Notes under the pieces: model-generated | Told to the model about the DNA's origin: nothing | The model's database searches: none | The model's input: the letters and a program-made list of their open reading frames with translations, nothing else | NCBI GenBank assembly: GCA_905221605.1 | Contig: CAJNDS010002660.1 | Coordinates: forward strand, 229,001-293,000 | Origin: Symbiodinium natans | Taxonomy: Eukaryota; Sar; Dinophyceae; Suessiales; Symbiodiniaceae | Reading direction: 5' to 3' | DNA: 64,000 nucleotides | In this document: one piece after another, positions 11,560-23,700 of the stretch | How positions within the stretch are numbered: the first letter of the stretch is position 1 | How the letters are laid out: the number at the start of each line of letters is the position of its first letter | Program-made: the position numbers and the translations under genes

Positions 11560-12760
11560 ATAAGAGTTTTTCAGGGGTTCTTATATGATTCCTTATTATG
11601 TTTTAGGCTGCCTATTACATTTAATAATACTCCTGTTCACTTTAACGGGAGTCCTTATTTAATTAACAAGGCTCCTAATCATTTTACTAGCATTCTAAGT
11701 GATTTTCAATGGCAATGGGATTCCTGTATTTGTTTAATGGGGTTCGTATTAGATTTTAAAGGATGCCTGTTAAAGGACTTTATTGGGTTGAATATTGATT
11801 CCTATTCATTTTAATCAAATGCCAAATAATTGGAATACGATTCTGAGTAATTGTAATAACATTCTTCTTCCTAGTTAGTTTTAATACAAGTCTTAGAAAT
11901 TTAAAAAGCTTCATAACAAATTTTATACATATTCCTATTAATTTCAATAGGCTTCTTATTCATTTTCATAAGATGTCTTGCAATTTCTAATTGGGTTCCT
12001 TTTGCTTTGACAAGCTTCCTATTCATTTAAAAAGGCTTCTGATTAATTGGAATAGGCTTCGTATTCATTTTAACAGGGTTTCTCATTCATGTTGACAGGA
12101 TTCCTAATAATGTTCATAGGATTCCTACTAGATTCCACAGTGCTCCGATTATGTTTTTAAATCCTGTTCCCTATTCATTTCAATTGGACTCGAAGTAATG
12201 TTATTGTAACTCTCATTTGTTTTTTTAGCAATCCTGTTAATTAAATGTTTTAATAGTGTTTATTATAATTCTAACAGTACGACTCTTAGTGTTTTAAGTT
12301 TTGAAGGGTCCACATTACTTTTTTTATAGAATTTTATTGGCTCCTCTTAATCCTTTAATAGGATTCATCTTCATGTTACACGGATTCCTGTTACTCTTAA
12401 AAAGAATTCATAGATTCTTTTGTAGGGTTCCTATTAATTTTAATAGCATTCCTATGAATTCAAAAGGGTTCCTATTCATTTGAATGGCCTTCCTATGGTT
12501 CCTCTGAATTTAGGACGCCAAGAAATTTTAAGAGGAGCTTCTACGTATTTCAACCAGGTTCTTATTAATTGTACTAGGATTCTTACTAAGTTTTCAAAAA
12601 GACTCGTCTTAATTTCAACAGGGTTCTCATTCATTTTAATGGGGTTCCTATTGATTTAAATAGGATTCCTATTGAACTCATACGAAGCCTATGAATCCTA
12701 ATAAACTTAATAGGAACCCAAGTAAAACTAAGAGCAACCTTATTAAAATTAAGAGCAATC
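11560..12760. repeat. Degenerate 21-22-bp AT-rich satellite
   Basis: Successive lines repeat a unit near GGNTTCCTATTNATTTTAA with period 21-22 and high divergence; it is clearest at 11940-12130. A period near seven codons gives spurious open frames with repeated GFLF/ILI patterns. Confidence 0.75.
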
Positions 12761-13410
12761 CACGATGTCGAGCAAATTGTTCAGGTCCTTACAGCATGCG
12801 TCCTTCTCACATCTGTCTGCATCTTTCATTGCGAACACAAAGCCGTACTAATCGAAAAAAATGTGCTCTATTGTGTGTTAACGTGTCTGGCTACTGTGTG
12901 CAGCTATGCTGTCCGTCGCGCCCTCAGCGTTTTTTTCGCTTCCGGGGTCTGTCGAGGGGGGGGGGTGAGCATATATATATATATATATATATATACTTAT
13001 ATATATATGTATACACACATATGTATAATTTGCTTTAAAGTAGTTTTGTCAGCTTTTTCTGTCAAAGGCTTGACAAAGACTAAGATGAAGGTTTCGGGAG
13101 TTTGGTATTCTTTCCGGCCCCGGCCTGGCAACCACTCGACTTGCGGAACAGGGAGTTGTTTAGTGTCGGGTTTTTGGGGTGTAAGGTTTACGGCCTTCCT
13201 ACTCACTTCCAGCACTCCCCATCATGCGAACCCCCCGCCACCCCCACCCAACCCCCTGAACTGTTCCCATGAAGATTTGATTGGAGATAGCGTACTTGTA
13301 TTCCGTTTTCTGCCTTAGATCTGGACGTCCGAACGAATCCCCAAACCCTAAACCCTAAACCCCAAACCCCAAACCCCAAACCCTAAACCCTAAACCGCTC
13401 CTAAACCCAG
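12761..13410. other. No supported gene; AT microsatellite and CCCTAAA
   Basis: Open frames at 12691-13318 cross an (AT)n tract (12970-13010) and lack coding-like composition. CCCTAAA/CCCCAAA repeats at 13340-13398 form the 3' end of an intron before the next exon. Confidence 0.5.
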
Positions 13411-13531
13411 GCGCTGCGTGGTGCTCCGAAGCTCAGCCGCCAAGGGCTCCTGGCTCGCGGCGGCCACGGCCGCCCCAGACGAGGCGGCCTGGTTTCGGAT
13501 CGTTCTCCCTGGGCCTGGCCTTTTTTTGTTC
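13411..13531 (+). CDS. Exon: adenylation C-terminal subdomain region (tentative)
   Basis: The acceptor aaacccag follows CCCTAAA. The GC3-rich frame starts RCVVLRSSAAKGSWLAAAT and continues DEAAWFRIVLPGPG. The VVLR...KGSWLAA pattern resembles the strand after the A8 core of adenylating enzymes. A GTGTGA donor at 13532 puts it in phase with the next exon; an earlier GC donor near 13518 would not. Confidence 0.55.
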
Positions 13532-15663
13532 GTGTGAATTCGGGTTCTGTGGGTTGAGGGTTAGGGTTTAGGGTTTGGGGTTTAGGGTTTAGGGCTCAGG
13601 GTTTAGGGTATTTGGGGCTTAGATTTAGGGTTTAGGGTTTAGTGGAGTTGGAGTTTAGGGGATTTGGGGTTTAGCTTCGGGGTTCAGGGGGAGCCCATCG
13701 CCCCCCCCCCCCCATGCCCCTCACTTCCTTTAAGGAGGTCCCCGTTAAGCCATTGAGCAACAACGGCGCCCGTGTGTTCACGGAAGGCTCCATCGATCTG
13801 CTTGGGGTTTTAGGGTCAAGGATTAGGGTTTAAGTTTAGGGTTTGGGCATGTTGTTGGGGGTACAAGAGGCTTCTAAAGGCCGGGCAGGCATTGAGAGCC
13901 ACAGAAGTTTGGTGTGGGTTTCCTGAAGGATAAACGTCGCCTCCTCCACCCCCCCCCCCCAATGTTCAAGACTCTCCTCCTCACCACCATATGAAAGGCC
14001 CCCAATATACGGTAGCATGCCCTAGTAGACTATGTTCAAAAGTGCGGGGTTCACCAAACCATCTGGGCATACCCCTCAAAGAAGCTAAGGGGGGTGTGCT
14101 AAAATCCTTCCTTATCTTCTCCTTTTGCAGGTTAAGGGGGTATGGGCTTTGGGTATGTTGAGCTATTCTTAGAATCGGGCTTAGGGCTTCGGGGAACCGA
14201 AGCCCCTGTGCCTTTCAGGTTGGGGAGTTTGAGGCGGCTCGTAGGTTTCGGGTTTAGGGTTTAGAGTTTGGGGTTTAGGGTTTAGGGTTTTCGGGCCTCG
14301 TGCCGAAGAGCCCTCTTGACAGGAGCTTCCGGAGGATCTGTCTGCCTTCAAGAACCAGCCCGAGGACGGCGATGCCGGCTCCGTGCCTAGGGGTTAGCAC
14401 TCGGCCCGAAACCCTGCACCGTCAACCCCAATCCCTACACCCTAAATCTGAAACCCTAAACCCTAAACCATAAACCCAACCCTAAACCCCAAACCCCTGA
14501 ACCCCCCAAGAGGCCACCAGCAGTGACCCGCAGGATGTGGAGTTCAGCTTCAACCCGGTCAAGGCCTGCAACGACGTCATGAAGGCCCAGCCCTGACAAA
14601 AAGGTTGGGTTTAGGGCGTTTGGGTTTAGGGTTCAGGGTTCAGGGTTTAGGGTTGAGGGTTGAGGGTTTAGGGTCAAGGGTTTAGGGTTCAGGGTTTCAG
14701 GGTTCAGGGTTTCAGGGTTGATGGGTTTTGGGGCCCGGTCTAGGTTTCAGGGTTCAGTTCGTTCAGCCTTCAGGGTCCCTAAACCCTACACCCTACACCC
14801 TAAACCCTAAACCCTAAACCCTAAACCCTAAACCCTAAACCCTAAACCCTAAACCCTAAACCCTAAACCCCAAACCCTTTCCCCAACCTCAAAAACCCTT
14901 CTTCCCCCCTTGGAAAGGCATGGGCTGCTGGAACCTCGCTGTTGCCGGCCATGCGCCCCTCCGTCTACATCCCCCTGGAGGCCGACCTTGGAGGGCTCAG
15001 GGTCTGTAGGGGTTTAGGGTTTAGGGTTTAGGGTTTAGGGCTTAGGGTTTAGGGTTTAGGGTTCAGGGTTTCGAGGGTTTCTAGGGTTTCGAGGGTTTCG
15101 AGGGTTTCTAGGGTTTCGAGGGTTTCTAGGGTTTCTAGGGTTTCTAGGGTTTCTAGGGTTTCTAGGGTTTCTAGGGTTTCTACGTTTAGGGTCTTTAGGG
15201 TCTTTAGGGTTGAGGGTTGAGGGTTTAGGGTTTAGGGCAAGTTTAGGGTTTAGGGTAATTTAAGGGTTGAGGGAATTAGAGAGTTTAGGGTTTGTAAAGG
15301 TTTATTGAGAGATTGATATGGGCTTACAAGTAAGGGTGTAGGGTTTACGAGGGTGTGGGGTTATGGGGGCTTATCATGGGTTACAAGGACGTATAAGGCT
15401 TTATCAGGGGGGGTTTATCACGCATGAGGGCAAGCAAGGTTCAAAAAGGTGCATGAGGGATATAGATGGGGCGGGGGTGTATAGGGGAGTTGAGACATAT
15501 ATGTAATGCTGAGAGGGGATTGTTTAGGCGTTTGGAGGTTAGGTTCGGGTTGGGGCGTGAGTCTGAGGTCGGGTTCAGTCATGAACGCCGGTTGTCCGTT
15601 TCTCAGATTTCTTCGATCGGTCAGCGTTGAAGAAGACCCTAAAACCCTGAAACCTTATCATTA

Positions 15664-15694
<31 letters not shown>

Positions 15695-16494
15695 GTATAG
15701 GTATCTATATTATATATATATGTATCTATTTATCTATTTCTTTATGTGTATTATACTGAGGCACTAAACCCCAAACCCTAAACCCTGAAGCCCAAACCCT
15801 AAGCCCTAAACCCTAAACTCTGAACCCTAAACCCTAAACCCTGAACCCTAAGCCCTAAACCCTAAACCCCAAACCCTAAACCTAAACCCTTATTCCCAAA
15901 GGAAAAGCCATGTTGCGCATGGAAGGCCTTTCCCAAGAACGCCGCCGGGAAGATCGATCGCGGGGCGCTCCCGGATGCCTTGAAGGCTTTCGAGGAGAAT
16001 AGGGTTTAGGATTTAGGGTTTAAGGTTTAGAGTCTAGGGTTTTAAGGTTTAGGGTTTAGGGTTTAGAGTTTAGGGTTTCGGGTTTAGGGTTTAGGGTTTG
16101 GGGTTTAGGGTTTGGGGTTTCGGGCTTAGGGTTTGGGGTTTTGGGCTTGGGGTTTAGAGTTTAGGGTTTGGGGTCAGGGTTTAGGGTGTTTGGGGTTTAG
16201 GGTTGGAGGCCTCCCTAAAGCCTAAAGCCCTAGACCCGAAACCCGATAAGTCTTGGAAATTGACGGTTTGAGGGCTTGCGTCCCAAACCCCAAGCCCCAA
16301 GCCCCAAACCCTAAACCCTAAATGCTGGCGGAGCTTTAGGGTTAGAGGTTTAGGGCTGAGGGTTTAGGGTTTAGGGTTCAGGGTTTGGGGTTTAGGGTTT
16401 AGGGTTCAGGGGCTCCAGGTATTGGCTTGTAGGGTTGCGGGTTCAGTCTCAGGTAACTCCCCGATAAGATGCCAGTATTTTTTGTATACAACTC

Positions 16495-16528
<34 letters not shown>

Positions 16529-16529
16529 C

Positions 16530-16561
<32 letters not shown>

Positions 16562-17709
16562 ACCCTAAACCCTAAACCCTAAACCCTAAACCCTAAACCC
16601 TAACCCCTAAACCCTGAACCCTAAACCCTAAACCCTAAACCGCCGAGTCAACCTCCATACTCCCCCAATCCTCCCTGTGCCCCGCTCTTTCAGGAGATCT
16701 CCACCACTGCGGTGGCCGAGTACGAGCCGCCTGCCACTGACGAGGAGAAGAAGATGGTCGAGATCTGGGAGAAAGTGCTGAAGGTTCAGGTGTGCGGGTT
16801 TAGGGTTTAGGGTTTAGGGTTTGGGGTTTAGGGTTTAGGGTTTAGGGTTTGGGGTTTTGGGGTTTAGGGTTTAGGGTTTACGGCTCCGGTGCGACTTTGC
16901 TGCGAAGCATCTGCCCTCCTGCAGCGCCCCAACGTAGCCCCAAATACATCGTGGATGAGGAACGAAGCCCCAACCCTATATAAACCCCGAAACCAAAAAC
17001 CTTAAACCCTAAACCCTAAACCCTAAACCCTAAACCCTGAACCCTGAACCCTAAACCCTAAACCCCTAAGCCCTAAAGCCCTACTTCAAAACGACAGGTG
17101 GGCGTGCTCACGCCCTTCGTGGCCTATGGGGGCCACTCCCTGACGGCCGTGCCGCTCGGCTTTTTCCTGGGCTTAGGGTTTGGGGTTTGGATATTTTTCC
17201 CTAAGACCCTAAGCCCTAAACCCCAAACCCTAAACCCTAAACATCCCTAAACCCTTCTTGGGTTTAGGAGGATCTGGTTCCGGCCATGTTTAGTTTTGTC
17301 AGAGATCTCACCCCTCGGAAATTTTGGGGGTATGTGAGCTGCGTCATGGACAGCGAGATGTATGCATGTACGCATGTACATCTGCTCTGTTGTTTGTAGC
17401 TCTCTCTCTCTCTCTCTGTTTTTGTTTGTTTAGTTTTTTTTTTGTTTGGTTTGCTTGTAAACCCTGAAGCCTCGATCCTGACCCTTAAGCCCAATGATGG
17501 CAATGAGCCGCCGGACAACCTCATTGACCCTAAACCGTAAGCATCTCCCCCCAAAACAAACATGCACATGTTCACACACACACACACACCATACACAGAC
17601 GTATTATATATGTATATACATCCTTAAACCCTAAACCCGAAACCCTAAACCCTGAGGAACGATAAATCACCATATTATATATATATATATAGATATATAC
17701 ACATGTTGG

Positions 17710-17759
<50 letters not shown>

Positions 17760-20700
17760 GTGTATATATATATATATATATAAACTTTATATATCCTTGC
17801 CGCAGAACTTGGAAAGGCAGCTCTGCTCTGGTGTGAATGCTGGCTTCAACCAGAGGCGGCATGTTGGGCCTTGTTCAGGTAGGGCAAGTACTCAGGGTTT
17901 AGAGTTTATTAGGGTTGAGGGTTTAGGGTATTAGGGTTTAGGGTATAGGGTATTAGGGTTTAGGGTTTAGGGTTTAGGGCTAAGGGTTTAGAGCGTTTAC
18001 AGCTTTCGGGTGTGTTCGGGAATGCAGTGCCCCGGAGTGCACCGGTGCGGACCTCAGCCCTTGAAGGTTTAGGTTCTCTGAAATAGGGCCCCCCTTCGGG
18101 GGCATCCGAGCGGACCAGATGAACCCTAAATAGGGTTTGATGGTTCCCATACCTTCATAGGGATTATGGTAGTATAGGGTGTTATCAACCCCCCCCCCCC
18201 CCCCAAAAAAAAAAAAAAAAAAAAAAGAAAAACATAGGGTTCATTTGGTCCCTACGGACCTGTTGATCCTCAAACTGGAGCCGGCAGGCCTGACTTGGTC
18301 TACCTGATGTCGGAGGACTGCACTGTGAGGGCCCTGTGCCGAAGATGCATTTAGGGTGTTTAGGGTGTTTAGGGTGTTTCGGGTGTTGAGGGTGTTGAGG
18401 GTGTTGAGGGTGTTGAGGGTGTTGAGGGGGTTTAGGGGGTTTAGGGCGTTTAGGGTTTAGGGTGTTTAGGGTTTAGGAATTAGGTTGTTTATAGGGTTTT
18501 CGGGGGTGGGGGGGGGGAGGTAGAGGGATTATGGAGGTTGTAGTGGGTATGCTCCTTGTGACTCTGACGACTTTAGAGACCTCATTCGCTATATGTTTCT
18601 CATGGAGGTTTGGTAGGCGAAAGTTCCCAGAGAATTATTCGAACTGCATTCTTTCGATGCCGTTAGACTAGACCCTAGACCCTAGACCCTAGACCCTAGA
18701 CCCTAGACCCTAGACCCTAGACCCTAGACCCTAGACCCTACACCCTAAACCCTAAACCCCAAGCCCTAAACGCAGAAGGCTGGCGAAGCTCCGCAGCGAA
18801 GGCGCCCAGGCAAAAGCCGCGGACGAGGGCTGCGTGGTGCGGCTGCGCCTGGGCAAGTTTAGGGGAACTTAAGGCAGTAGGGTTTAGGGTTTAGGGTTTA
18901 AGGGTTAAGGGTTTAGGGTTTAGGGTTCAGGGTTCAGGGTTCAGGGTTTAGGGTTTAGGGTTTAGGGTTACCAGAACAAGGAAAACCTGACCCATTCATC
19001 AGCTCCTTAGCAGCCGAACCCAGTCGTTGAGGCGTTTCGCGCTTTAGGCAGGTCTCCATGTCAGACGTGGGCTTGTGGGGTAGGATGTTGAAGAGTTGGC
19101 AGCTTCATACACCGTGGCCCCTGAACCCTGTACAGACCTCAACCCCCTTCCCCGCCACCCCAATCGGAAAAGGGCCCTAGGTGAGGCAACCACAGCCCCT
19201 TGCAAAGCCGCACCAGAGGATACTTCTCAAGGGACTAAAGGAGGGACCCTTGTAACAACAGACCTTAGGGGTAATAATCCCCAAACCCTAAACCTAAACC
19301 CTAAACCCTAAACCCTAAACCCTAAACCCTAAACCCTAAACCCTAAACCCTAAACCCTAAACCCTAAACCCTAAACCCTGAAACCTAAGCCCTAAACCCT
19401 AAACCCTAAACCCTAAACCCTAAACCCTAAACCCTAAACCCTAAACCCTAAACCCTAACCCCAAACCCTAAACCCTAAACCCTAAACCCTAAACCCTAAA
19501 CCCTACACCCTAAACCCTAAACCCTAAACCGTAAACCCTAGACCCTAAACCCCACCAGAAGATAGCTACGCAAAGGTCTCCCGAGGGCCGTGGGGGCCTC
19601 CCGATGCTGATCTTCTGTGCCGCCGGCACCTCCTCGGCGACCTACGGCGGGGTCGCGGAGCGCGGATGTGTGTGGGTTTAGGGTTTAGGGTTTAGGGTTT
19701 AGGGTTTAGGGTTTAGGGTTTAGGGTTTGGGGTTTAGGGTTTAGGGTTGAGGGTTTAGGGTGTGTAGAAGGGAAGGTCGCTGGTGCTAAAAGCACCCGGG
19801 CCGCTCGCTTGCGTTAGCATGTAGTCCCGCCCCAACCACCCAAACTATTCTCATTTAGGGTGTAGGGTTCACCCCCCAAACCCCCCTCAAGGGCACTCAT
19901 GAACACCATAGCGCCCCGCGAACAGCGCGAACAGCGCGAACAGCGCGAACAGCGCGAACAGCGCAAACAGCGCGAACAGCGCGAACAGCGTGAACAGCGC
20001 GAACACCGCGAACAGCCGGAACACCGCGAACACCACGAACAGCACCATAGCGCCCCGCGAACAGCGCGAACAGCGCGAACAGCGCGAACAGCGTGAACAG
20101 CGTGAACAGCGGGAACACCGCGAACACCGCGAACACCACGAACAGCACCATAGCGCCCCGCGAACAGCGCGAACAGCGCGAACAGCGCGAACAGCGCGAA
20201 CAGCGCGAACAGCGTGAACAGCGTGAACAGCGCGAACAGCGCGAACAGCGCGAACAGCGCGAACAGCGTGAACAGCGCGAACACCGCGAACAGCCGGAAC
20301 ACCGCGAACACCACGAACAGCACCATAGCGCCCCGCGAACAGCGCGAACAGCGCGAACAGCGCGAACAGCGCGAACAGCGTGAACAGCGTGAACAGCGCG
20401 AACAGCGCGAACAGCGCGAACAGCGCGAACAGCGCGAACACCGCGAACACCGCGAACAGCGTGAACAGCGTGAACAGCGTGAACAGCGCGAACAGCGCGA
20501 ACAGCGCGAACAGCGCGAACAGCGCGAACAGCGCGAACAGCGTGAACAGCGCGAACACCGGGAACAGCCGGAACAGGTGCAGAGATCCTCAATCCCGTGG
20601 CAGGCTCCGGTGGGTCGGCGTCCATCCAGCAAGAGAGGGATTGCAGCGCCCCCCCCCCCCCCCCCCCGTACCGCAAAAACCACACGACGGCGCCAACGGC

Positions 20701-23700
20701 TCGGGGTTTTGGGGTCCTCATGAAATTAGGGCTGACGCCCTAGGTCCGGGAGGCTTTACCCTCCCTCACCGTTCTGTCGAGACGCTCGGTCGGGGACCTC
20801 GGTCGAAGCCTCGAGCGCCCATGCAAATGGACAGCGGGCTCTCGGCAGTTTAGGGTTTAAGTTTTGAGGTTTAGGGTTTAGGGTTTAGTCCCAAACCCTG
20901 AAGCCTGCTGCTCCGGAGGAGCGCGCCAGTCGGCTTCAGATCTTCGGCGTAGAGCTGCCCGGCCGCGGCCGGCGCGTTGAGGAGCGGGTTCGGGGTTAGG
21001 GTTTAGGGTTTAGGGTTCAGGGTTCAGGGTTTAGGGTTTAGGGTTTAGAGTTTAGGGTTTCGGGTTTAGGGTTTAGGGATGTCCGGTTCAGGGTTTAGGG
21101 TCCTATAAGCCCTAAGCCCCAACATTCTTGTGCATTCCGAGGCGTATTCCGAGGTGTATTGCGAGGTGTATTCCGAGGTGTATTACGAGGTGTGTTCCGA
21201 GGTGTGTTCCGAGAGGAGGTTGGGGGTTTTAGGGTTTAGTCTCTGGGTTTAGGGTTTAGGGTCACTTAGGGTTTAGGGTTTACTGGGGTAAGGGTCACTG
21301 GGGGTTCGAGGTCGAGGTTTAGGGGTTTAGGGAGGGCTCAGGCTATTGAGGGTCTAGGGTTTCGGGTTGCTGCCTCTCACCTTTCGCCCTTTCTTGCGTG
21401 CCTCAAGTACAAGTTGGGAGGTTGCAGGGGGCGGTGGTTTGAGGGGTGGCATCAACCCGAGAGACTCCAACGTCCAGCTTCTGCTTGGAGGCTCAGGGTA
21501 CTTCGTAACCCAGTGAGAACTGTACTTATAGCCCAATCATCACCGGGCTTATAAGTGGGTTATAACTACACTCATAATTGGCTACTAAGTGCCCTGAACC
21601 TCCAAGTAGGGTGTTTTCCATATGGGGATAAGATGGTTGGCCGAACAGGTCAGGGCAAGTGGGAAGGCATGAGGGGAAGCTATCAAAGGAGGTGGAGTAT
21701 GGTTTCCCTTTGGGCCCACCCTAAGCCTAAGCCCCCCACAAGCCCTAAACCCGAAACCCTAAACCCTAGCCCTAAACCCTAAGCCCTAAATCCTAAACCC
21801 TAAACCCTAAACCCCAAACCCTAAACCCTAAACCCTGAATCCCTTTGAACATAGAATCAACCCGAACCCGGACGTGACGCCCTCTTCGCAGCTTGTCGAG
21901 GGTGGCGCCCCGAGCCCAAACACCCTTCAGCCCTAAGTCGGGGTTTAGGGTTTAAGGGTTTAAGGGTTTAAGGGTTTAAGGGTTTAAGGGTTTAAGGGTT
22001 TAAGGGTTTAAGGGTTTAAGGGTTTAAGGGTTTAAGGGTTAAAGGGTTAAAGGGTTTAAGGGTTTAAGGGTTTAAGGGTTTAAGGGTTTAAGGCTTCAAG
22101 GGTTTAAGGGTTAAAGGGTTTAAGGGTTTAAGGGAATTAAGGGATTCAGGGTTCAAGGGTTCGAGGGTTTAAGGGATTCAGGGATTGGAGTAAGGGTTCT
22201 GGGCCTTTCTTTCGTGTCTCCCTTGCGGCAGATTGCGTGAAGTTTGAAGCGCCTCTGACGGCGAGTATGGGGTCCCTTATTTGAGGATGCCATGGTTGAA
22301 TCTTGACCTCCCCCAGCCTAAGCACCCTTTGCCCAAGCTAAGGAGGTTTAGGGTTTAGGGTTTAGGGTTTAGGCTACATCTGGGCCCTGTGCGAGAAGTA
22401 GCTGAGGGTGCGGGGAATGTAGGATCAAAGCCTCCGCACAGCAGGAGCCGGCTGTGTCGGACTTTGAAGAGCTTTTCGAGGCCTCAGGGGGTTGTGCACC
22501 TTTTCGACTTCAGCTCTGCACCCTACAAACCGTACATGCTAGAGCCGGAACCCTAAACCCCAAGCCCTACAGCCCAAAGCTCCACCATTGAGGATTTAGG
22601 GCTTAGAGTTTTAGGGACCCAAAGCAAGCCACCAAAAGGCTTCTTCGGGGAGATACAGGAGTCCCACGTCCTCGATGGGGCTAAACGCGGGGTACCCTTG
22701 TTGCAGGTTCCTAGAATCAGGGTTATCGTATCCCCTAAACCCTAAACCCTAAACCCTAAACCCTAAACCCTAAACCCTAAACCCTAAACCCTAAACCCTA
22801 AACCCTAAACCCTAAACCCTAAACCCTAAACCCTAAACCCTAAACCCTAAACCCTAAACCCTAAACCCTAAACCCGACGCCCTAAACCCTAAACCCTTAA
22901 CCTATCGTATCTCGGGTGTCTTGCGAAATGCCCATTTGTGGCATCGCGATGCAATCCTGCCAGGCTTTGAGGGACGACGTGATGCGCTGGGCGAGGCGCG
23001 GCGGACCTAAGCATGCTCTTTCACCCGATGCCCTAAACCCACCTAAACCCTAAGCCCCTAAACCCTAAACCCCCAAACCCTAAACCCTAAACCCTAGTCC
23101 CCAAACCCTAAACCCCAAACCCTAAACCCTAAACCCTAAAACCCTAAGCCCGAGATCCCAAACCAAAAGCCCCGAAACCCCAAAACTCCAGTGACCAGGC
23201 GACAGAAGCGATTCTTCGTTTGGGGCGACAGCCTGGGCGCCGTCCTTGCCTATGAGCTTCTTCGACATTTCATGAAGCAAGCTTTGACAGAAGACAAGTT
23301 TAGGGTCCAAGGGGTTCAGCGTGAGACGTAGATATGGGGTATTTCCCCGGGTTTTCCCCTTTCATACCCCTAAATAGTAGAATCCCAACCCCCACCCTCT
23401 ATTGTCAGGAACCCCCACCCCCCCATATCTTTACCACCCTGGAACAAGAGCCCTAAACCCCAAAACCCCAAACCCCAAACCCAAAACCCTAAACCCCAAA
23501 CCCCAAACCCCAAACCCTAAACCCTAAACCCTAAACCCTAAACCCTAAACCCTAAACCCTAAACCCTAAAGAGTCTGGAGCACAAAGGTTTGCCAAGCTC
23601 TGGGAGGCGCAGAGCAGGGTAGGGTCGACTGCCATGCCTGTGCTTTTCGTGTGAGGGAAGGGTTTAGGGTTTAGGGTTTAGGGTTTAGGGTTAAGGGTTA

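Larger units (their letters stand above)
10386..13025. mobile_element. 2.6-kb foldback region bounded by inverted arms
   Basis: The left arm (10386-10470) is AT-microsatellite followed by ggtcacccccc and CCTCGACAGACCCCGGAA. The right arm (12943-13025) is its inverse: TTCCGGGGTCTGTCGAGG, then ggggtgagc, then AT-microsatellite with tatgtatacacacatatg. Between them lie only CTCGAG palindromic repeats and a degenerate 21-bp satellite. No transposase frame is seen. It may be a large non-autonomous foldback element, or an inverted duplication of an arm. Confidence 0.6.

Noticed and set aside
11416-12483. Hydrophobic membrane protein frames
   Set aside because: Produced by the 21-bp AT-rich satellite.
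14594-14596. TGA as the end of a gene at 14596
   Set aside because: A GC donor ten bases upstream joins in phase to the A9 exon and gives a better adenylation-domain fit.
19814-20853. Long Cys/Arg/Ser or Ala/Val/Arg repeat proteins
   Set aside because: A 9-bp satellite keeps all frames open; no start context, splice signal or codon bias.
21845-21925. Island reading VTPSSQLVEG as a thioesterase exon
   Set aside because: Direct joining of 20919-20981 to 22445-22480 keeps phase, matches edge repeats and completes the family pattern without it.
22227-22290. Island after cttgcggcag reading CVKFEAPLTASM
   Set aside because: Plausible splice sites, but it is not needed for the thioesterase order and breaks phase; left out as an exon.
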